This document shows positions 48,916-63,541 of a stretch of DNA of 64,000 nucleotides, piece after piece. This DNA is from Idiomarina sp. MD25a (GTDB lineage: Bacteria; Pseudomonadota; Gammaproteobacteria; Enterobacterales; Alteromonadaceae), in assembly GCF_001870515.1 (NCBI RefSeq), contig NZ_MDGT01000003.1:1-64000 (forward strand), in the 5' to 3' direction. A model generated the notes under the pieces. The model had not been told where the DNA came from, did not search any database, and saw only the letters and a list, made by a program, of their open reading frames with translations. Position 1 is the stretch's first letter. Each line of letters begins with the position of its first letter. A program made the translations under genes and the position numbers.

Positions 48916-50319
48916 TTATTTACCAATACAGAATGAACCAAAGATCTGGCCCAACAGATCATCTGAGGTAAATTCGCCCGTGATCTCGTTTAAATGTTGT
49001 TGGGTCAAACGAAGCTCTTCAGCGAGTAGCTCTCCGGCAAGGTTTAGTTCCAGGTGCTCTTGTCCGAGTAGCAAATGAGATTTGGCTTTTTCTAACGCAT
49101 CAAGATGCCGGCGACGCGCCATAAAGCTTCCTTCCGAGGTGGCGCTATAACCCACACAATGTTTTAGGTGTTCACGCAGTTGTTCAATACCATGTCCTGT
49201 TTTAGCCGACAATTGAATCACTGGAATACCATTATGTTCGGTTAACCCCGTGCTTTCCTGTGTTAGATCGATTTTATTGCGTATGACAGTAAAGGGCATG
49301 TCGTCTGGGAGTTGTGCAAAGAACTCTGGCCAAATATCGTCTGGATGAATCGCGCTGGTCTCCTGACTATCAACCATAAACAGCACGCGGTCGGCTTGGC
49401 GAATCTCATCCCATGCGCGTTCAATACCAATACGTTCGACTTGGTCGGGTGAATCTCGTAAACCCGCGGTATCAATAATATGAAGTGGCATACCGTCAAT
49501 TTGAATATGCTCGCGAAGTACGTCGCGAGTTGTGCCTGCAATTTCAGTGACAATTGCGGATTCGCGACCGGCTAAAGCGTTCAATAAGCTTGATTTACCG
49601 GCATTTGGACGTCCCGCAATCACAATACGCATCCCTTCACGCATTAAAGTGCCTTGCTTGGCTTGTTGTTCTATATGGAACAGTTGATCAACGATTTCAG
49701 CCAAATCATTGGCGACCTTGCCATCAGAGAGAAAGTCGATTTCTTCATCTGGAAAATCGATAGCTGCTTCAACGTACATGCGTAAGTGAATAACAGCGTC
49801 GACCAGGACGTCTATTTTGTGAGAAAACTCACCTTTCAAACTTTGCAATGCAGCCTTTGCAGCTTGCTCAGAATTAGTATCAATGAGATCGGCTATGGCT
49901 TCGGCTTGGGTTAAATCGAGTTTATCATTTAAAAATGCGCGCTCGCTGAACTCGCCAGGCCGCGCAGGGCGGATATCGGGTAACTCAAGAATCGCCTTGA
50001 TAATCATATCAATAAGAACAGGCCCACCGTGTCCTTGAAGCTCCAGCACATCCTCACCAGTGAATGAGTTCGGACCTTTGAAAAATAGTGCAATGCCTTC
50101 GTCTAACAAATGACCTTCTTTGTCGTAAAAAGGGACATACTCCGCTTTTCGTGGAGGTGGGCAGTGGCCAATCAGCGCCTCGGCTACTTGTTGCGCTTGA
50201 GGACCGCTAACACGAACAATACCGACGCCACCGCGACCGGGTGGAGTTGCTTGTGCGACGATACTGTCATTACTAAACTCATCGTCGGTAATCGTTGGTT
50301 CATGTACTGAAGGGTTCAT
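48916..50319 (-). CDS. mnmE: tRNA modification GTPase MnmE (TrmE)
   Basis: A 467-residue protein. The N-terminal tetrahydrofolate-binding domain ([20 protein letters not shown]) is followed by a helical domain with an embedded Ras-like G domain (G1 [10 protein letters not shown]2 TTRD, G3 DTAG, G4 NKID). It ends in the catalytic CIGK (CxGK) motif. It works with MnmG on wobble uridines. An N-terminal extension of about 15 residues ([14 protein letters not shown]) precedes the usual start. Confidence 0.97.
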   Translation of the reverse strand: MNPSVHEPTITDDEFSNDSIVAQATPPGRGGVGIVRVSGPQAQQVAEALIGHCPPPRKAEYVPFYDKEGHLLDEGIALFFKGPNSFTGEDVLELQGHGGPVLIDMIIKAILELPDIRPARPGEFSERAFLNDKLDLTQAEAIADLIDTNSEQAAKAALQSLKGEFSHKIDVLVDAVIHLRMYVEAAIDFPDEEIDFLSDGKVANDLAEIVDQLFHIEQQAKQGTLMREGMRIVIAGRPNAGKSSLLNALAGRESAIVTEIAGTTRDVLREHIQIDGMPLHIIDTAGLRDSPDQVERIGIERAWDEIRQADRVLFMVDSQETSAIHPDDIWPEFFAQLPDDMPFTVIRNKIDLTQESTGLTEHNGIPVIQLSAKTGHGIEQLREHLKHCVGYSATSEGSFMARRRHLDALEKAKSHLLLGQEHLELNLAGELLAEELRLTQQHLNEITGEFTSDDLLGQIFGSFCIGK

Positions 50320-50400
50320 AAATCGGACCTCAACGCTAAAAATAAATGAAACTACAGACTAGTTTACAAGAAAATCGCGACTAGTCGTTTAGAAAAAGCA

Positions 50401-50424
50401 AAGCCCGGTCGAAACCGGGCTTTT
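50401..50424. terminator. Intrinsic terminator between yidC and mnmE
   Basis: AAGCCCGGT (50401-50409), loop CGAA, ACCGGGCTT (50414-50422), with T5 on the plus side and a T-rich tract on the minus side. It lies just past the yidC stop and would separate the rpmH-yidC unit from mnmE. Confidence 0.82.
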
Positions 50425-50442
50425 TATAGTTACGTTGTGCAG

Positions 50443-52107
50443 TTATTTACCGCGAACGTTAATGCCTTTCTTCTCTAGCCCGTTATAAATAATGAGCATT
50501 TGAGCAATGGTAATCAGGTTACTGACTAACCAATAAAGTACCAAACCTGACGGGAACCATAAGAAGAATACCGTAAATATGACAGGCATATACTGGAATA
50601 GCTTCTGTTGCATTGGATCAGTTGCCGGCGTCGGTTGAAGACGCTGCATAAAGAACATGCTGGCACCCATTAAAATAGGCAGGATGTAATATGGATCCTT
50701 AGTTGATAGATCTTGAATCCAGAATATGAACGACGAGTGACGTAGTTCCACACTTTCTAGCAGCACCCAGTAAAGCGATAAGAAAATCGGTAACTGCAAT
50801 AACATAGGTAAGCAGCCGCCAAGAGGGTTCACCTTCTCCTCTTTGTACAGCTTCATCATTGCTTGACCCATTTTCTGGCGGTCATCGCCATAGCGTTCAC
50901 GCAGTGACTTCATCTTAGGTTGAAGCAAGCGCATTTTCGCCATAGAGACGTATTGTGCTTTCGTCAGTGGGAACAAGAGGGCTTTGATAATAACGGTAAC
51001 GAGGATAATCGCCAGACCCCAGTTAATCACAAAGCTTTGCAAGAATTGCAGTAGCTTGAATATGGGTTGCGCTAACCACCACAGGAAGCCGTAATCAACT
51101 GTCAAATCAAGGTAAGGTGCAACTTTCGCCATCGCGTCTTGGTCTTTGGGACCAACAAACAGGGTTGAGTCGATGGTTTGTGAGCTACCCGGTTGAACCG
51201 TTGTTGATGGATATAAAACCCCAATAACAGCTTGATTTGAGCGAGTGACTTGCGAGTAAAATTTATTCTGCTGAGTTTGAGTCGGCACCCATGCGGCAAC
51301 AAAGTAATGCTGAAGCATACTGACCCAACCCGTCTGGGTTGTGACGTTCAGCTTTTTCTCGCGCATGTCATCAAACGGATACTTCTCAAACTTATCTTCA
51401 TCTTGAGAATACGCGGCACCAAAATAGGTCGGCATGATCATGCTACCGCTCTCACCTGCAGTCATTGTTTGCTGCAGCTGCCCGTAGAACTGTAACTGAG
51501 CGGCCTCTGAGCCTTGGTTTTCAATCGCATAGTTGACACCGATATCGTAGTGCCCGCGCTTGATAATGAAGGTTTTAGTAACGTTAAGGCCCGACTCGGT
51601 TTGTGTGGTTAAAGGCACTTCAAGGGTATCGCCTTCTAAGCGGTAACGCTCCTGAGTCGCTTGATAATGAGCGCGACCGTTATTTGAATCGATGCCCTGA
51701 GGACCAATGAGTCCGGATTGAGCGATATAAATGTGGTTACTATTACGCTTTAGTAATTGGAAGCGTTCTTCGGAATCCAGTGTTGCAGCAAACTCTAGTA
51801 ATTTTGCTGAAACAATATCACCGCCATTCAAATCGATTTTTAATTCGAGTTCATCGGTTACAACGGTAATAAGGCGACCATTACTGGTAATCGCATTGGG
51901 ACTGTTACTCTCAGGAACAGCGTTGTCAGCTGTATTTGAACCTGCTTGAGGAACAGTGGAGTTATTTTGACTTTGATCTTGCTGCGCGGTTTGTTGTGTT
52001 TGCTGAGGCGCTTTCGTGCCTGGGGCAGTGTCGATTGTCCATTGCTGGAACAAGAAGAACGACACAACAATAAACGCAACCAATAGTATCGAGCGTGGCG
52101 AATTCAT
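50443..52107 (-). CDS. yidC: Membrane protein insertase YidC
   Basis: A 554-residue inner-membrane insertase with an N-terminal membrane anchor (SILLVAFIVVSFFLFQQW), a large periplasmic beta-sandwich domain (residues ~70-330) and the conserved five-TM core. The core includes NWGLAIILVTVIIKALLFPLT with the groove arginine-adjacent lysine/arginine region and CLPMLLQLPIFLSLYWVLLES. It inserts Sec-dependent and Sec-independent proteins such as Fo subunit c. A Q/N-rich linker (residues ~32-60) is notable. Confidence 0.97.
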   Translation of the reverse strand: MNSPRSILLVAFIVVSFFLFQQWTIDTAPGTKAPQQTQQTAQQDQSQNNSTVPQAGSNTADNAVPESNSPNAITSNGRLITVVTDELELKIDLNGGDIVSAKLLEFAATLDSEERFQLLKRNSNHIYIAQSGLIGPQGIDSNNGRAHYQATQERYRLEGDTLEVPLTTQTESGLNVTKTFIIKRGHYDIGVNYAIENQGSEAAQLQFYGQLQQTMTAGESGSMIMPTYFGAAYSQDEDKFEKYPFDDMREKKLNVTTQTGWVSMLQHYFVAAWVPTQTQQNKFYSQVTRSNQAVIGVLYPSTTVQPGSSQTIDSTLFVGPKDQDAMAKVAPYLDLTVDYGFLWWLAQPIFKLLQFLQSFVINWGLAIILVTVIIKALLFPLTKAQYVSMAKMRLLQPKMKSLRERYGDDRQKMGQAMMKLYKEEKVNPLGGCLPMLLQLPIFLSLYWVLLESVELRHSSFIFWIQDLSTKDPYYILPILMGASMFFMQRLQPTPATDPMQQKLFQYMPVIFTVFFLWFPSGLVLYWLVSNLITIAQMLIIYNGLEKKGINVRGK

Positions 52108-52131
52108 AATGATTTCGTCTCTATTACTTGT

Positions 52132-52410
52132 CTATTTCTTTGACTGTGAATGATTCGGTTCGATGTTATCAGAAGAAACTTCCGGCACAGGATCGAAACC
52201 ACCTTCGGAACCCGGATGACAGCGGCTAAGCCTTTTTGCTGCCAACCCAATGCCGCGTATTGTACCGTGTTTCTGTATTGCCTCACAGGCATAATGTGAA
52301 CATGACGGATAAAAACGACATCGAGGGCCGATTAACGGCGAAATAACCAGCTGATAAAACTTTATCAGGCCGATTGGTATTGCTTGCAACGCTTTGCTAA
52401 TTTTCGCCAT
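52132..52410 (-). CDS. yidD: Membrane protein insertion efficiency factor YidD
   Basis: A 92-residue amphipathic protein with the family core [31 protein letters not shown] and [14 protein letters not shown], including the conserved cysteines. It overlaps rnpA by 46 bp and precedes yidC by 24 bp, the universal gene order. Confidence 0.95.
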   Translation of the reverse strand: MAKISKALQAIPIGLIKFYQLVISPLIGPRCRFYPSCSHYACEAIQKHGTIRGIGLAAKRLSRCHPGSEGGFDPVPEVSSDNIEPNHSQSKK

Positions 52411-52736
52411 AGATAATTTAACGTATCAGCCATTTGAGCATTATCGAGCGTATCAATGCCGTGTTTAGCAATGATGACAATATCGAACGCTGGAATATCA
52501 TGCTGCTTAAGTCTGAATGTTTCGCGCACTTGACGCTTGAATCGATTCCGAGCGACAGCTGTTTTAGCACGTTTTTTACTGATAGTAACGCCAATTCTGG
52601 GATGCCCAAGTTGGTTAGGGCAGGCAAGCATGGTGATATGCGCTGTGACAGCTTTAACGGGAGGATTATCGAAAACCGTCTGGAAGTGCGAGGGAGTTAA
52701 GAGCCTTAACTCCCGTCCATAATGATAGTGCGTCAC
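52365..52736 (-). CDS. rnpA: Ribonuclease P protein component
   Basis: A 123-residue basic protein with the RNR motif [15 protein letters not shown] and [17 protein letters not shown]. It binds the catalytic RNase P RNA for tRNA 5' maturation. It lies 19 bp after rpmH and overlaps yidD. Confidence 0.95.
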   Translation of the reverse strand: MTHYHYGRELRLLTPSHFQTVFDNPPVKAVTAHITMLACPNQLGHPRIGVTISKKRAKTAVARNRFKRQVRETFRLKQHDIPAFDIVIIAKHGIDTLDNAQMADTLNYLWRKLAKRCKQYQSA

Positions 52737-52755
52737 TGAATGGACACTATCTATC

Positions 52756-52890
52756 TTATGCGCTTAATACTTTACGACCACGTGCACGACGACGTGCAAT
52801 AACCTTACGGCCATTTTTGGTTGCCATACGAGCACGGAAACCGTGGGTGCGCTTGCGTTTTAATACGCTTGGTTGAAAAGTTCTTTTCAT
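52756..52890 (-). CDS. rpmH: Large ribosomal subunit protein bL34
   Basis: A 44-residue gene read directly from the minus strand: [36 protein letters not shown], then RGRKVLSA and TAA. It has the universal basic L34 sequence and length. First gene of the leftward rpmH-rnpA-yidD-yidC unit, divergent from dnaA. Confidence 0.97.
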   Translation of the reverse strand: MKRTFQPSVLKRKRTHGFRARMATKNGRKVIARRRARGRKVLSA

Positions 52891-52983
52891 AACATTAATT
52901 CCATCGGTCAGATTGTTACTTTCCCACGCTGGCCGAAAATCTTCTGAGTCACCAAACGTGAAGGTAAAAAATTGTGAGCGCGG

Positions 52984-53013
52984 ATCTTACTCGATCCTCT
53001 GGGCTATAGTCAA
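52984..53013 (-). promoter_or_regulatory. Promoter of rpmH-rnpA-yidD-yidC
   Basis: Minus strand TTGACT (53013-53008), 18-bp spacer, TAAGAT (52989-52984), followed by CCGCGCTC. Both hexamers match 5/6 or 4/6 and the GC-rich discriminator suits a ribosomal-protein promoter. It is about 95 bp upstream of rpmH. Confidence 0.6.
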
Positions 53014-53040
53014 TGTATTTAGGTCAAAAAATCAGTTTAA

Positions 53041-53234
53041 AGATGAATCATTTCATCCACAATTAGTCGGTTAGGGCGGTAAGGCATTGTGGATAAGAAA
53101 CAAGTTATCCAACTTTAACAGTTTGCTTAAAAAATCAACTTTCTATCGCTGTAGCGCTTTTATAGGTAGCGATTTTAGCTAATCTAGAGTAAACTTATAG
53201 ACATTAAAATTATAACTAAAAGGGAGTAGGTAGT
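53041..53234 (+). promoter_or_regulatory. dnaA promoter region with DnaA boxes
   Basis: The spacer 52891-53234 separates rpmH and dnaA. A perfect DnaA box TTATCCACA lies on the minus strand at 53096-53088, and a one-mismatch TTATCCAAC on the plus strand at 53105-53113. These are suited to DnaA autorepression. The final 60 bp are AT-rich with TATA-like elements near 53196-53218, but no promoter could be fixed. GC-rich GATC clusters are absent here, unlike oriC at 44.7 kb. Confidence 0.65.
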
Positions 53235-54599
53235 GTGAATAATTCGCTTTGGCAACAATGTGTTGAGCGACTGCAAGCAGAATTGCCGTTGCAGCAGTTC
53301 AATACCTGGATCAGGCCTTTGCAGTCTGAGCTGACCGGCGACACACTGACTCTTTATGCTCCGAATATTTACTCCCTTGATTGGGTGCGCGATAAGTACC
53401 TAAATACAATCAACAGTTACCTCAGTTCACTGACCGACGACAAAGCGCCTGATGTGGTGTTGGAAGTTGGTAATGTAAGTAGTGCAGCACCTGCGCGTAG
53501 TACGAATCAGCCAAGAGCGAACCAACGTCGAAGTCAAACAAATCGTGGCTCAGATAATTCATTACGGTCTGAGTCTTTCGAGAGCAACATTCACCCGGAA
53601 TATACGTTTGATAACTTTGTAGAAGGTAAAAGTAACCAATTGGCGCGAGCCGCTGCCATCCAAGTCGCCGAAAACCCGGGCGGTGTTTATAACCCGTTGT
53701 TTGTATACGGTGGCACGGGGCTTGGTAAAACGCATCTGTTGCACGCCGTGGGTAACGGCATTATGCAGCATAAAAAAGATGCGAAGGTGTTTTATATTCG
53801 TGCAGAGCGGTTCGTACAGGACATGGTTAATTCGATACGTAATAGTTCGACCAATGAATTTAAAAAGTACTACCGTTCGGTAGATGCATTGTTAATTGAC
53901 GATATTCATTTCTTTGCCAATAAAAAAGGCTCGCAAGAAGAGTTTTTCCATACTTTCAATGCGTTGCTAGAAGGCAATCAACAAATCATCATGACCAGCG
54001 ATCTTTATCCCAAAGAAATCGATGGTGTTGAAGATCGACTCAAATCGCGTTTTGGCTGGGGGTTAACGATAGCAATAGAGCCACCTGAACTTGAAACGCG
54101 CGTAGCTATTCTTATAAGGAAAGCCGAAGAACGTGGCTTGCACATGCCACACGAAGTGGCGTTTTTTATCGCAAAACGACTACGTTCAAACGTTCGTGAG
54201 CTCGAGGGCGCACTCAACCGAGTTGTTGCAAATGTGTCTCTAACAGGTCGACCGATTACCATCGACTTTGTTCGAGAAGCATTGCGTGACTTAATAGCTG
54301 CACAGGAAAAGCTCGTAACTATTGATAATATTCAGAAAACCGTGGCTGAATATTACAACATTAAATTAGCTGATATATTATCTAAACGTAGAAGTCGTTC
54401 GGTTGCTCGTCCGCGTCAATTGGCAATGGCGTTGGCAAAAGAGCTAACGAACCACAGTCTTCCTGAAATAGGTGATGCGTTTGGTGGTCGCGACCACACG
54501 ACGGTATTGCATGCGTGCCGTAAAATTCAGGAATTAAAAGAAGAACAACACGACATTAAAGAAGACTATCGCAATCTGATTAGGACGCTATCCTCTTAA
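53235..54599 (+). CDS. dnaA: Chromosomal replication initiator DnaA
   Basis: A 454-residue AAA+ initiator. Domain I ([25 protein letters not shown]) is followed by a variable linker (~85-115) and domain III with Walker [11 protein letters not shown], Walker [10 protein letters not shown] and sensor/arginine-finger regions. Domain IV ends with the DNA-binding signature [24 protein letters not shown] start with AGGGAG 9 nt upstream. It binds boxes at oriC about 8.5 kb to the left. Confidence 0.98.
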   Translation: MNNSLWQQCVERLQAELPLQQFNTWIRPLQSELTGDTLTLYAPNIYSLDWVRDKYLNTINSYLSSLTDDKAPDVVLEVGNVSSAAPARSTNQPRANQRRSQTNRGSDNSLRSESFESNIHPEYTFDNFVEGKSNQLARAAAIQVAENPGGVYNPLFVYGGTGLGKTHLLHAVGNGIMQHKKDAKVFYIRAERFVQDMVNSIRNSSTNEFKKYYRSVDALLIDDIHFFANKKGSQEEFFHTFNALLEGNQQIIMTSDLYPKEIDGVEDRLKSRFGWGLTIAIEPPELETRVAILIRKAEERGLHMPHEVAFFIAKRLRSNVRELEGALNRVVANVSLTGRPITIDFVREALRDLIAAQEKLVTIDNIQKTVAEYYNIKLADILSKRRSRSVARPRQLAMALAKELTNHSLPEIGDAFGGRDHTTVLHACRKIQELKEEQHDIKEDYRNLIRTLSS

Positions 54600-54631
54600 T
54601 TGGAACGGCACTCTCAACAGGGGACTCATCA

Positions 54632-55735
54632 ATGAAATTTACGGTAAGCCGAGATGCATTTTTAAAACCTCTACAAATTGTGAGCGGAGCAGTTGAACGT
54701 AGACATACGCTGCCAATTCTGTCGAACTTATTACTTAAGGTTGAGGGCGATACATTACGCCTTACAGGTACCGATCTTGAGGTGGAGTTAATCTCATCGG
54801 TCAACGTTGAGTCGTCGGGTGGTGATGGTATGGTTACGGTTCCGGCGAAAAAGTTATTGGATATTGTACGTAGTTTGCCTGATGAGTCGCCTATTGAATT
54901 AGTGGGTGATGAAGAGGGGGTTCGTGTTCGCTCGGGTCGCAGTAAATTTAAACTTAGCTCTCTCAGCGCTGATGACTTTCCCAATATCGAAGACTGGTCC
55001 AGTGAAGTTAATTTTGTTACGTCACAGGATACGTTGAAACGACTCATGGAAAAAACACACTTTTCCATGGCTAATCAAGATGTTCGTTATTACCTCAACG
55101 GTATGCTATTTGAGACAGACGCAAATATGTTGCGTTCTGTTGCGACAGATGGTCACCGATTAGCAATGAGCAATTGCTACATTGAACAGCCAGGATTAAG
55201 TCAACGCCAAGTTATTGTTCCTAGAAAAGGCGTGGTGGAGTTACTTCGTTTGCTTAGTGACGATGATTCAGAAGTAGCGGTGGCGATTGGTAACAATCAT
55301 ATTCGTGTAGAGACAACGGATATTGTATTTACCAGTAAACTCGTCGATGGCCGTTTTCCTGATTATCGTCGTGTTGTACCGCAAGGTGGCGATAAGCAAA
55401 TCTTCGCAGATCGTGATTTACTTCGCCAAGCGTTTAGTCGGGCATCAATCTTATCGAATGAAAAGTTTCGTGGAGTTCGCTTAAATATTGGTGCGAATGA
55501 ATTATGCATCACAGCGACAAACCCAGAGCAGGAGCAAGCAGAAGAGGTCATCGAAGTTGGCTATGATGGCGAAGCTATTGAAATTGGCTTTAATGTCAGC
55601 TACTTGTTGGATGTTTTAAATAACATTGAAACTGAGGAAGTCTGCTTTATCTTATCTGACGCCAATAGCAGTGCATTAGTTGAGCCGAAGGACGACGACT
55701 CTTGCTGCTACGTTGTAATGCCAATGAGGCTGTAA
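54632..55735 (+). CDS. dnaN: DNA polymerase III beta sliding clamp
   Basis: A 367-residue clamp with three repeated domains (MKFTVSRDAFLKPLQIVSGAVERRHTLPIL start; C-terminal DDSCCYVVMPMRL). It is the processivity factor for replication and binds DnaE, ImuB and other partners. 32 bp after dnaA, 7 bp before recF. Confidence 0.98.
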   Translation: MKFTVSRDAFLKPLQIVSGAVERRHTLPILSNLLLKVEGDTLRLTGTDLEVELISSVNVESSGGDGMVTVPAKKLLDIVRSLPDESPIELVGDEEGVRVRSGRSKFKLSSLSADDFPNIEDWSSEVNFVTSQDTLKRLMEKTHFSMANQDVRYYLNGMLFETDANMLRSVATDGHRLAMSNCYIEQPGLSQRQVIVPRKGVVELLRLLSDDDSEVAVAIGNNHIRVETTDIVFTSKLVDGRFPDYRRVVPQGGDKQIFADRDLLRQAFSRASILSNEKFRGVRLNIGANELCITATNPEQEQAEEVIEVGYDGEAIEIGFNVSYLLDVLNNIETEEVCFILSDANSSALVEPKDDDSCCYVVMPMRL

Positions 55736-55742
55736 TTAGTAT

Positions 55743-59254
<3,512 letters not shown>

Positions 59255-59282
59255 AGTACAGCCAGCTACTACTAAACAAGCA

Positions 59283-59315
59283 TAAAAAAACCCGCTCAAT
59301 GAGCGGGTTTTTTAT
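59283..59315. terminator. Bidirectional terminator between gyrB and glyS
   Basis: AACCCGCTC (59289-59297), loop AAT, GAGCGGGTT (59301-59309), flanked by A7 and T6 runs. It serves both convergent transcripts. Confidence 0.9.
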
Positions 59316-59329
59316 TACCGCAATTGCAG

Positions 59330-61396
59330 TTATTGCAATAACGAGATATCGGCAACTCGCAAGAACATAGCGCGAAGCTGATACAAAAGGTTTAAACGAT
59401 TTTGGCGAACTGCGAGATCGTCGTCATTAACCATAACGTTCTCGAAAAAGTCATCGATAGGTGACTTCAGCGCAGCCATTCGTGTCAGCGCTCCCTCATA
59501 GTTGCCCGCAGCTAACTCAGGCTCGGCGCTTGTTTCCGTCTCCGAAATCTGTGCTGCTAACGTCTTTTCTTCGGCTGCCTTAAGCAAGTCGTGGTCGACC
59601 TGGCCTGTAAGCGCAATATCAGATTTAGAAAGAATATTGCTAACACGCTTATTAGCCGCTGAGAGGCTCTCTGCCGCCTCATGTTGTTTAAATGCAGTTA
59701 CCGCATGTATGCGCAGGTTAAAGTCAGCAGGGCGTGAAGGAGCGCGTGCTAACACTGCTTGAATAACATCTACAGCAACACCTTGCTCTTGATACCAAGG
59801 ACGGAAGCGACCCACGATGAATTCGAATACGTTCTCGCGAACATTTGCGTTGCTGATGCGAGTACCGAATCCTTCAATCGCTGCGTCAATTAAATCGTAT
59901 AGGTCGAGATTTAAATTAGACTCAACAATAATGCGAATTAAGCCCAAAGCGGCTCGACGTAGAGCAAATGGGTCACGGTCGCCTTTAGGTGTTTGACCAA
60001 TACCAAAGATACCCACTAACGAATCAAGTTTATCGGCCAGAGCAACGGCGCGGCTAACATCAGAAGTGGGTAAGTTATCGCCCGCAAAGCGTGGCCAATA
60101 GTGTTGTTCAATGGCATCAGCAACTTCTGCAGCTAAACCATCGTTAAGTGCATAATGGCGACCCATAACACCTTGGGTTTCCGGAAATTCCGACACCATA
60201 TCGGTAACTAAGTCCGCTTTACACAGTTCACCCGCTTGATGCGCTAGTTGCTCATCAGCGTTAAGCGATTTAGCAATCTTCGCACCGAGCGTAGCAATAC
60301 GCTCAGACTTGTCCTTCATCGTACCTAGCTGCTTTTGAAATAACACGGTCGCTAGCTTATCTAGGCGCGACTTGAGCGTTTTCTTTTTATCCGACTCGAA
60401 GAAGAACTGCGCATCAGCTAGGCGAGGGCGCACGACACGTTCGTTGCCTTTGATGACTTGCGCGGGGTCTTTACTATCGATATTGGTGATAAAAATGAAT
60501 ACTGGCTTTAATCCACCTTCATTGTCCTCGACAGGAAAGTAACGCTGATCATCTTTCATAGTCACGATCAGCGCTTCTTTAGGCACTGTTAAAAATTGTT
60601 CTTCAAAACTCGCTGATAGCGCAACAGGCCACTCGACAAGCGCTGATACTTCTTCGACTAGGTCTTCATCCGCTTCGACTTTGCCACCTAGCTGTGAAGC
60701 TAAGTCGTTGATTGAACTGCGGATTAATTCCATGCGTTTCGTCTGGTCGGCGATCACGTGATGTTTATAGAGTTGTGATTCGTAATCGTCTGCATGCTGT
60801 ATATCAAAGCCATCGGGTGCGTGGAAACGGTGCGCATTAATGTGCCGACCGCTTTTAATTCCAAGCAAGCTCGCATCAATGAGTTCATCACCAAACAGTA
60901 AGGTTAGGGTATGCACAGGACGAATGAATTGTGCATCGGAATCACCCCAACGCATCGGCTTTGGAATAGGAAGTCTCTTTAAAGCATCCTCGACGATACC
61001 AGGCAGTAATTGCGCAAGCGCTTTGCCTTTAACCTCGGCTTTGTGTAACAGCCAAGCACCTTTATCTGTCTCTAGTCGCTCTGCTTCGTTGACCTCAATA
61101 CCATTAGAGCGTGCCCAGCCTTGCGCTGCTTTAGTGGGTTGACCGGATTCATCAAAAGCCACGTCGATTGAAGGGCCGCGCTTTTCCACGACTTTATCTT
61201 GCTGCTGACCTTGCAACGCATCAACTACAACGGCTAAGCGACGAGGCGTCGCAAGGGCTTTAACACCATTGAATGCTAATTCAGCATTGGTCAAACCCTC
61301 TTCAATGCCTTGCTTAAAGCTCTCACTTAACTGCTTAAGTGCTTTTGGTGGAAGCTCTTCGGTTCCTAATTCTACGAGTAAAGTATCTTGCTTCAC
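59330..61396 (-). CDS. glyS: Glycyl-tRNA synthetase beta subunit
   Basis: A 688-residue subunit of the bacterial alpha2beta2 enzyme. It begins [19 protein letters not shown], has the HD-like core ([25 protein letters not shown]) and a C-terminal anticodon-binding helical domain ([22 protein letters not shown]). It binds tRNA-Gly. Encoded 2 bp after glyQ. Confidence 0.97.
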   Translation of the reverse strand: MKQDTLLVELGTEELPPKALKQLSESFKQGIEEGLTNAELAFNGVKALATPRRLAVVVDALQGQQQDKVVEKRGPSIDVAFDESGQPTKAAQGWARSNGIEVNEAERLETDKGAWLLHKAEVKGKALAQLLPGIVEDALKRLPIPKPMRWGDSDAQFIRPVHTLTLLFGDELIDASLLGIKSGRHINAHRFHAPDGFDIQHADDYESQLYKHHVIADQTKRMELIRSSINDLASQLGGKVEADEDLVEEVSALVEWPVALSASFEEQFLTVPKEALIVTMKDDQRYFPVEDNEGGLKPVFIFITNIDSKDPAQVIKGNERVVRPRLADAQFFFESDKKKTLKSRLDKLATVLFQKQLGTMKDKSERIATLGAKIAKSLNADEQLAHQAGELCKADLVTDMVSEFPETQGVMGRHYALNDGLAAEVADAIEQHYWPRFAGDNLPTSDVSRAVALADKLDSLVGIFGIGQTPKGDRDPFALRRAALGLIRIIVESNLNLDLYDLIDAAIEGFGTRISNANVRENVFEFIVGRFRPWYQEQGVAVDVIQAVLARAPSRPADFNLRIHAVTAFKQHEAAESLSAANKRVSNILSKSDIALTGQVDHDLLKAAEEKTLAAQISETETSAEPELAAGNYEGALTRMAALKSPIDDFFENVMVNDDDLAVRQNRLNLLYQLRAMFLRVADISLLQ

Positions 61397-61398
61397 AA

Positions 61399-62319
61399 TT
61401 AAGCTCCTTTCGCTTCCGATGAGGTTTCACATAAAGGAAAGCCAAGTGCCTCACGCGCTTGGTAATAAACTTCAGCACACGCCTTGGCCATGGTTCTGAC
61501 GCGCAGGATATAGCGTTGGCGTTCCGTCACAGAGATTGCGTGACGTGCATCAAGTAAGTTAAAAGCATGTGACGCTTTCATCACCTGCTCATAGGCCGGG
61601 AGTGATAAGCCGCGCTCAATGAGCACATTGCACTCTTGCTCGCACTCATCAAAGCGGCGAAAAAGAGTGTCGGTATCGGCGATTTCAAAGTTATATGTTG
61701 ATTGCTCCACTTCATTTTGATGGAACACATCGCGATAATAGATCTTGCCACGTGGACCATCAGCCCACACCAAGTCATAGATGCTGTCGACACCCTGAAT
61801 ATACATGGCTAGACGTTCAAGACCGTAAGTGATTTCACCAGCAACAGGTTTACATTCAATGCCACCGACTTGCTGGAAGTAAGTGAACTGCGTCACTTCC
61901 ATGCCATTTAACCAGACTTCCCAACCTAGGCCCCAAGCGCCCAACGTCGGGCTTTCCCAGTTGTCCTCAACAAAGCGAATATCGTGCGTGAGAGGGTCAA
62001 AACCAAGCAATTTTAATGAGCCTAAATACAGTTCTTGAATATCTTTCGGCGAAGGCTTCATGATGACTTGAAACTGATAGTAATGTTGCAACCGATTGGG
62101 GTTCTCACCGTAGCGCCCATCAGTTGGTCGACGACAAGGCTGCACATAAGCAAAGCTTGCCGGCTCTGGACCGAGAGAGCGTAAAAAGGTCATGGGGTGG
62201 AACGTACCCGCACCGACTTCCATGTCCAATGGTTGTACTACCGCACAACCTTGTTGAGCCCAATAATCTTGCAGGGCGAGAATGAGCCCTTGAAAAGTAT
62301 TAACGTCGTATTTTGCCAT
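61399..62319 (-). CDS. glyQ: Glycyl-tRNA synthetase alpha subunit
   Basis: A 306-residue class II catalytic subunit starting [20 protein letters not shown], with [22 protein letters not shown] and the aminoacylation core [20 protein letters not shown]. The frame is open to 62361, but the ATG at 62319 gives the family start and length. It forms glycyl-adenylate and works with GlyS. Confidence 0.97.
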   Translation of the reverse strand: MAKYDVNTFQGLILALQDYWAQQGCAVVQPLDMEVGAGTFHPMTFLRSLGPEPASFAYVQPCRRPTDGRYGENPNRLQHYYQFQVIMKPSPKDIQELYLGSLKLLGFDPLTHDIRFVEDNWESPTLGAWGLGWEVWLNGMEVTQFTYFQQVGGIECKPVAGEITYGLERLAMYIQGVDSIYDLVWADGPRGKIYYRDVFHQNEVEQSTYNFEIADTDTLFRRFDECEQECNVLIERGLSLPAYEQVMKASHAFNLLDARHAISVTERQRYILRVRTMAKACAEVYYQAREALGFPLCETSSEAKGA

Positions 62320-62409
62320 AAATGTCTGCAACCTATTTTTTGGTTGACCAAAGATAATCATATATGCCTAGATTATACCCTTTGATAAGCCTCGGTTATA
62401 GGGGATAAA

Positions 62410-63024
62410 ATGACAAATCAACAACTCGTTCGTTGTGGTTGGTGTGAAGGGGACGGTGAATACGAGCACTATCACGATACTTTATGGGGCCGACCAGTGG
62501 ACGACTCCCAGGAGCTGTTCGCAAAATTGTGCCTTGATGGTCAGCAAGCTGGACTGAGTTGGCTGACCATTTTGAGAAAATGGGACGCCTACCATGAGTT
62601 GTTTCACAACTTTGACCCGGATGCGCTATTAGCGATGCCAAATGCAGAGCGTGAAGCACTGTATAGCAACCCTGCCATTATTCGCAGTAAAGCGAAAATA
62701 GATGCAATATTTACTAATGCGCGTGCATACCTTAAATTGCGTGATAGGGGACAAAACTTTAGCGAATTTTTGTGGAAATTCGTCGATTTTGAACCCACAA
62801 TTAATGCGTATCAGGCATTATCTGAAGTACCAACAGAAACTGAAGCATCACGTCAGATGGCAAAAGCCTTAAAAAAGGAAGGTTTTAAGTTTGTCGGTCC
62901 GACAATCTGTTATGCTTTTATGGAAGCTGTGGGTATGGTAAACGACCATCTCGTTGACTGCCATTGTTATCAACCATGCAAGACAGCGATGGAAACATTT
63001 AGACTGAGCACTAATTGGAAGTGA
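62410..63024 (+). CDS. tag: DNA-3-methyladenine glycosylase I
   Basis: A 204-residue HhH-superfamily glycosylase: RCGWCEGDGEYEHYHDTLWG at the start (zinc ligands C and H), QQAGLSWLTILRKWDAYHELF, the base-pocket region KEGFKFVGPTICYAFMEAVGMVNDH and the last zinc ligands in VDCHC. It excises 3-methyladenine from alkylated DNA. GGGGA precedes the ATG. Divergent from glyQ, and 1 bp before a GNAT gene. Confidence 0.95.
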   Translation: MTNQQLVRCGWCEGDGEYEHYHDTLWGRPVDDSQELFAKLCLDGQQAGLSWLTILRKWDAYHELFHNFDPDALLAMPNAEREALYSNPAIIRSKAKIDAIFTNARAYLKLRDRGQNFSEFLWKFVDFEPTINAYQALSEVPTETEASRQMAKALKKEGFKFVGPTICYAFMEAVGMVNDHLVDCHCYQPCKTAMETFRLSTNWK

Positions 63025-63025
63025 T

Positions 63026-63505
63026 ATGATAGAAATTACCTTGGCTGACTACGCCAACCCAGCACATGCCCAAGCAGTGGTAAATATGCTCGACATGTAT
63101 GCAAAAGACCCAATGGGGGGCGGAGAAGGAATATCGGAAGAGGTAAAGGATAACCTCATTAAAGAGATGGCCAAACGGGATAATGTATTTTCCTTACTTG
63201 CATTCGACGGTGACCAACCCGTCGGCGTTGTGAATTGTGTAGAAGGTTTCTCAACTTTTGCGGCAAAACCATTAATGAATATCCACGACATTGCAGTGGT
63301 CGATGAGTATCGTGGCCAGGGTGTTGCACAAAAGCTACTTGAAGAAGTTAAGACCTTGGCGCAGTTTCGTGGTTGCGTAAAATTGACATTGGAAGTACTC
63401 ACTCACAACGACCGTGCTAAAAAAGCTTACGAGAACTTTGGCTTCAAGCCTTATGAGCTGGGCGATGTTGGCCAAGCAGAGTTCTGGGAGTGTTATTTAA
63501 ACTGA
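63026..63505 (+). CDS. GNAT-family N-acetyltransferase
   Basis: A 159-residue acetyltransferase with the acetyl-CoA binding motif A VVDEYRGQGVAQKLLEEV and motif B region LEVLTHNDRAKKAYENFGF. The substrate is unknown. It is one base after the tag stop and so translationally coupled. Conserved adjacency to tag suggests no more than shared transcription. Confidence 0.88.
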   Translation: MIEITLADYANPAHAQAVVNMLDMYAKDPMGGGEGISEEVKDNLIKEMAKRDNVFSLLAFDGDQPVGVVNCVEGFSTFAAKPLMNIHDIAVVDEYRGQGVAQKLLEEVKTLAQFRGCVKLTLEVLTHNDRAKKAYENFGFKPYELGDVGQAEFWECYLN

Positions 63506-63517
63506 ATTGATTGCCAG

Positions 63518-63541
63518 AGTCGCACGTCTAATCGTGCGACT
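63518..63541. terminator. Hairpin at the tusA / GNAT convergent ends
   Basis: AGTCGCACG (63518-63526), loop TCTAAT, CGTGCGACT (63533-63541), overlapping the tusA stop codon. Only short pyrimidine stretches follow, so it is a weak terminator or mRNA-end hairpin. Confidence 0.5.

Noticed and set aside
52891-53234. rpmH-dnaA spacer as the main oriC
   Set aside because: It has only two clear DnaA boxes and no GATC cluster or 13-mers, whereas 44.69-45.05 kb has all of these.
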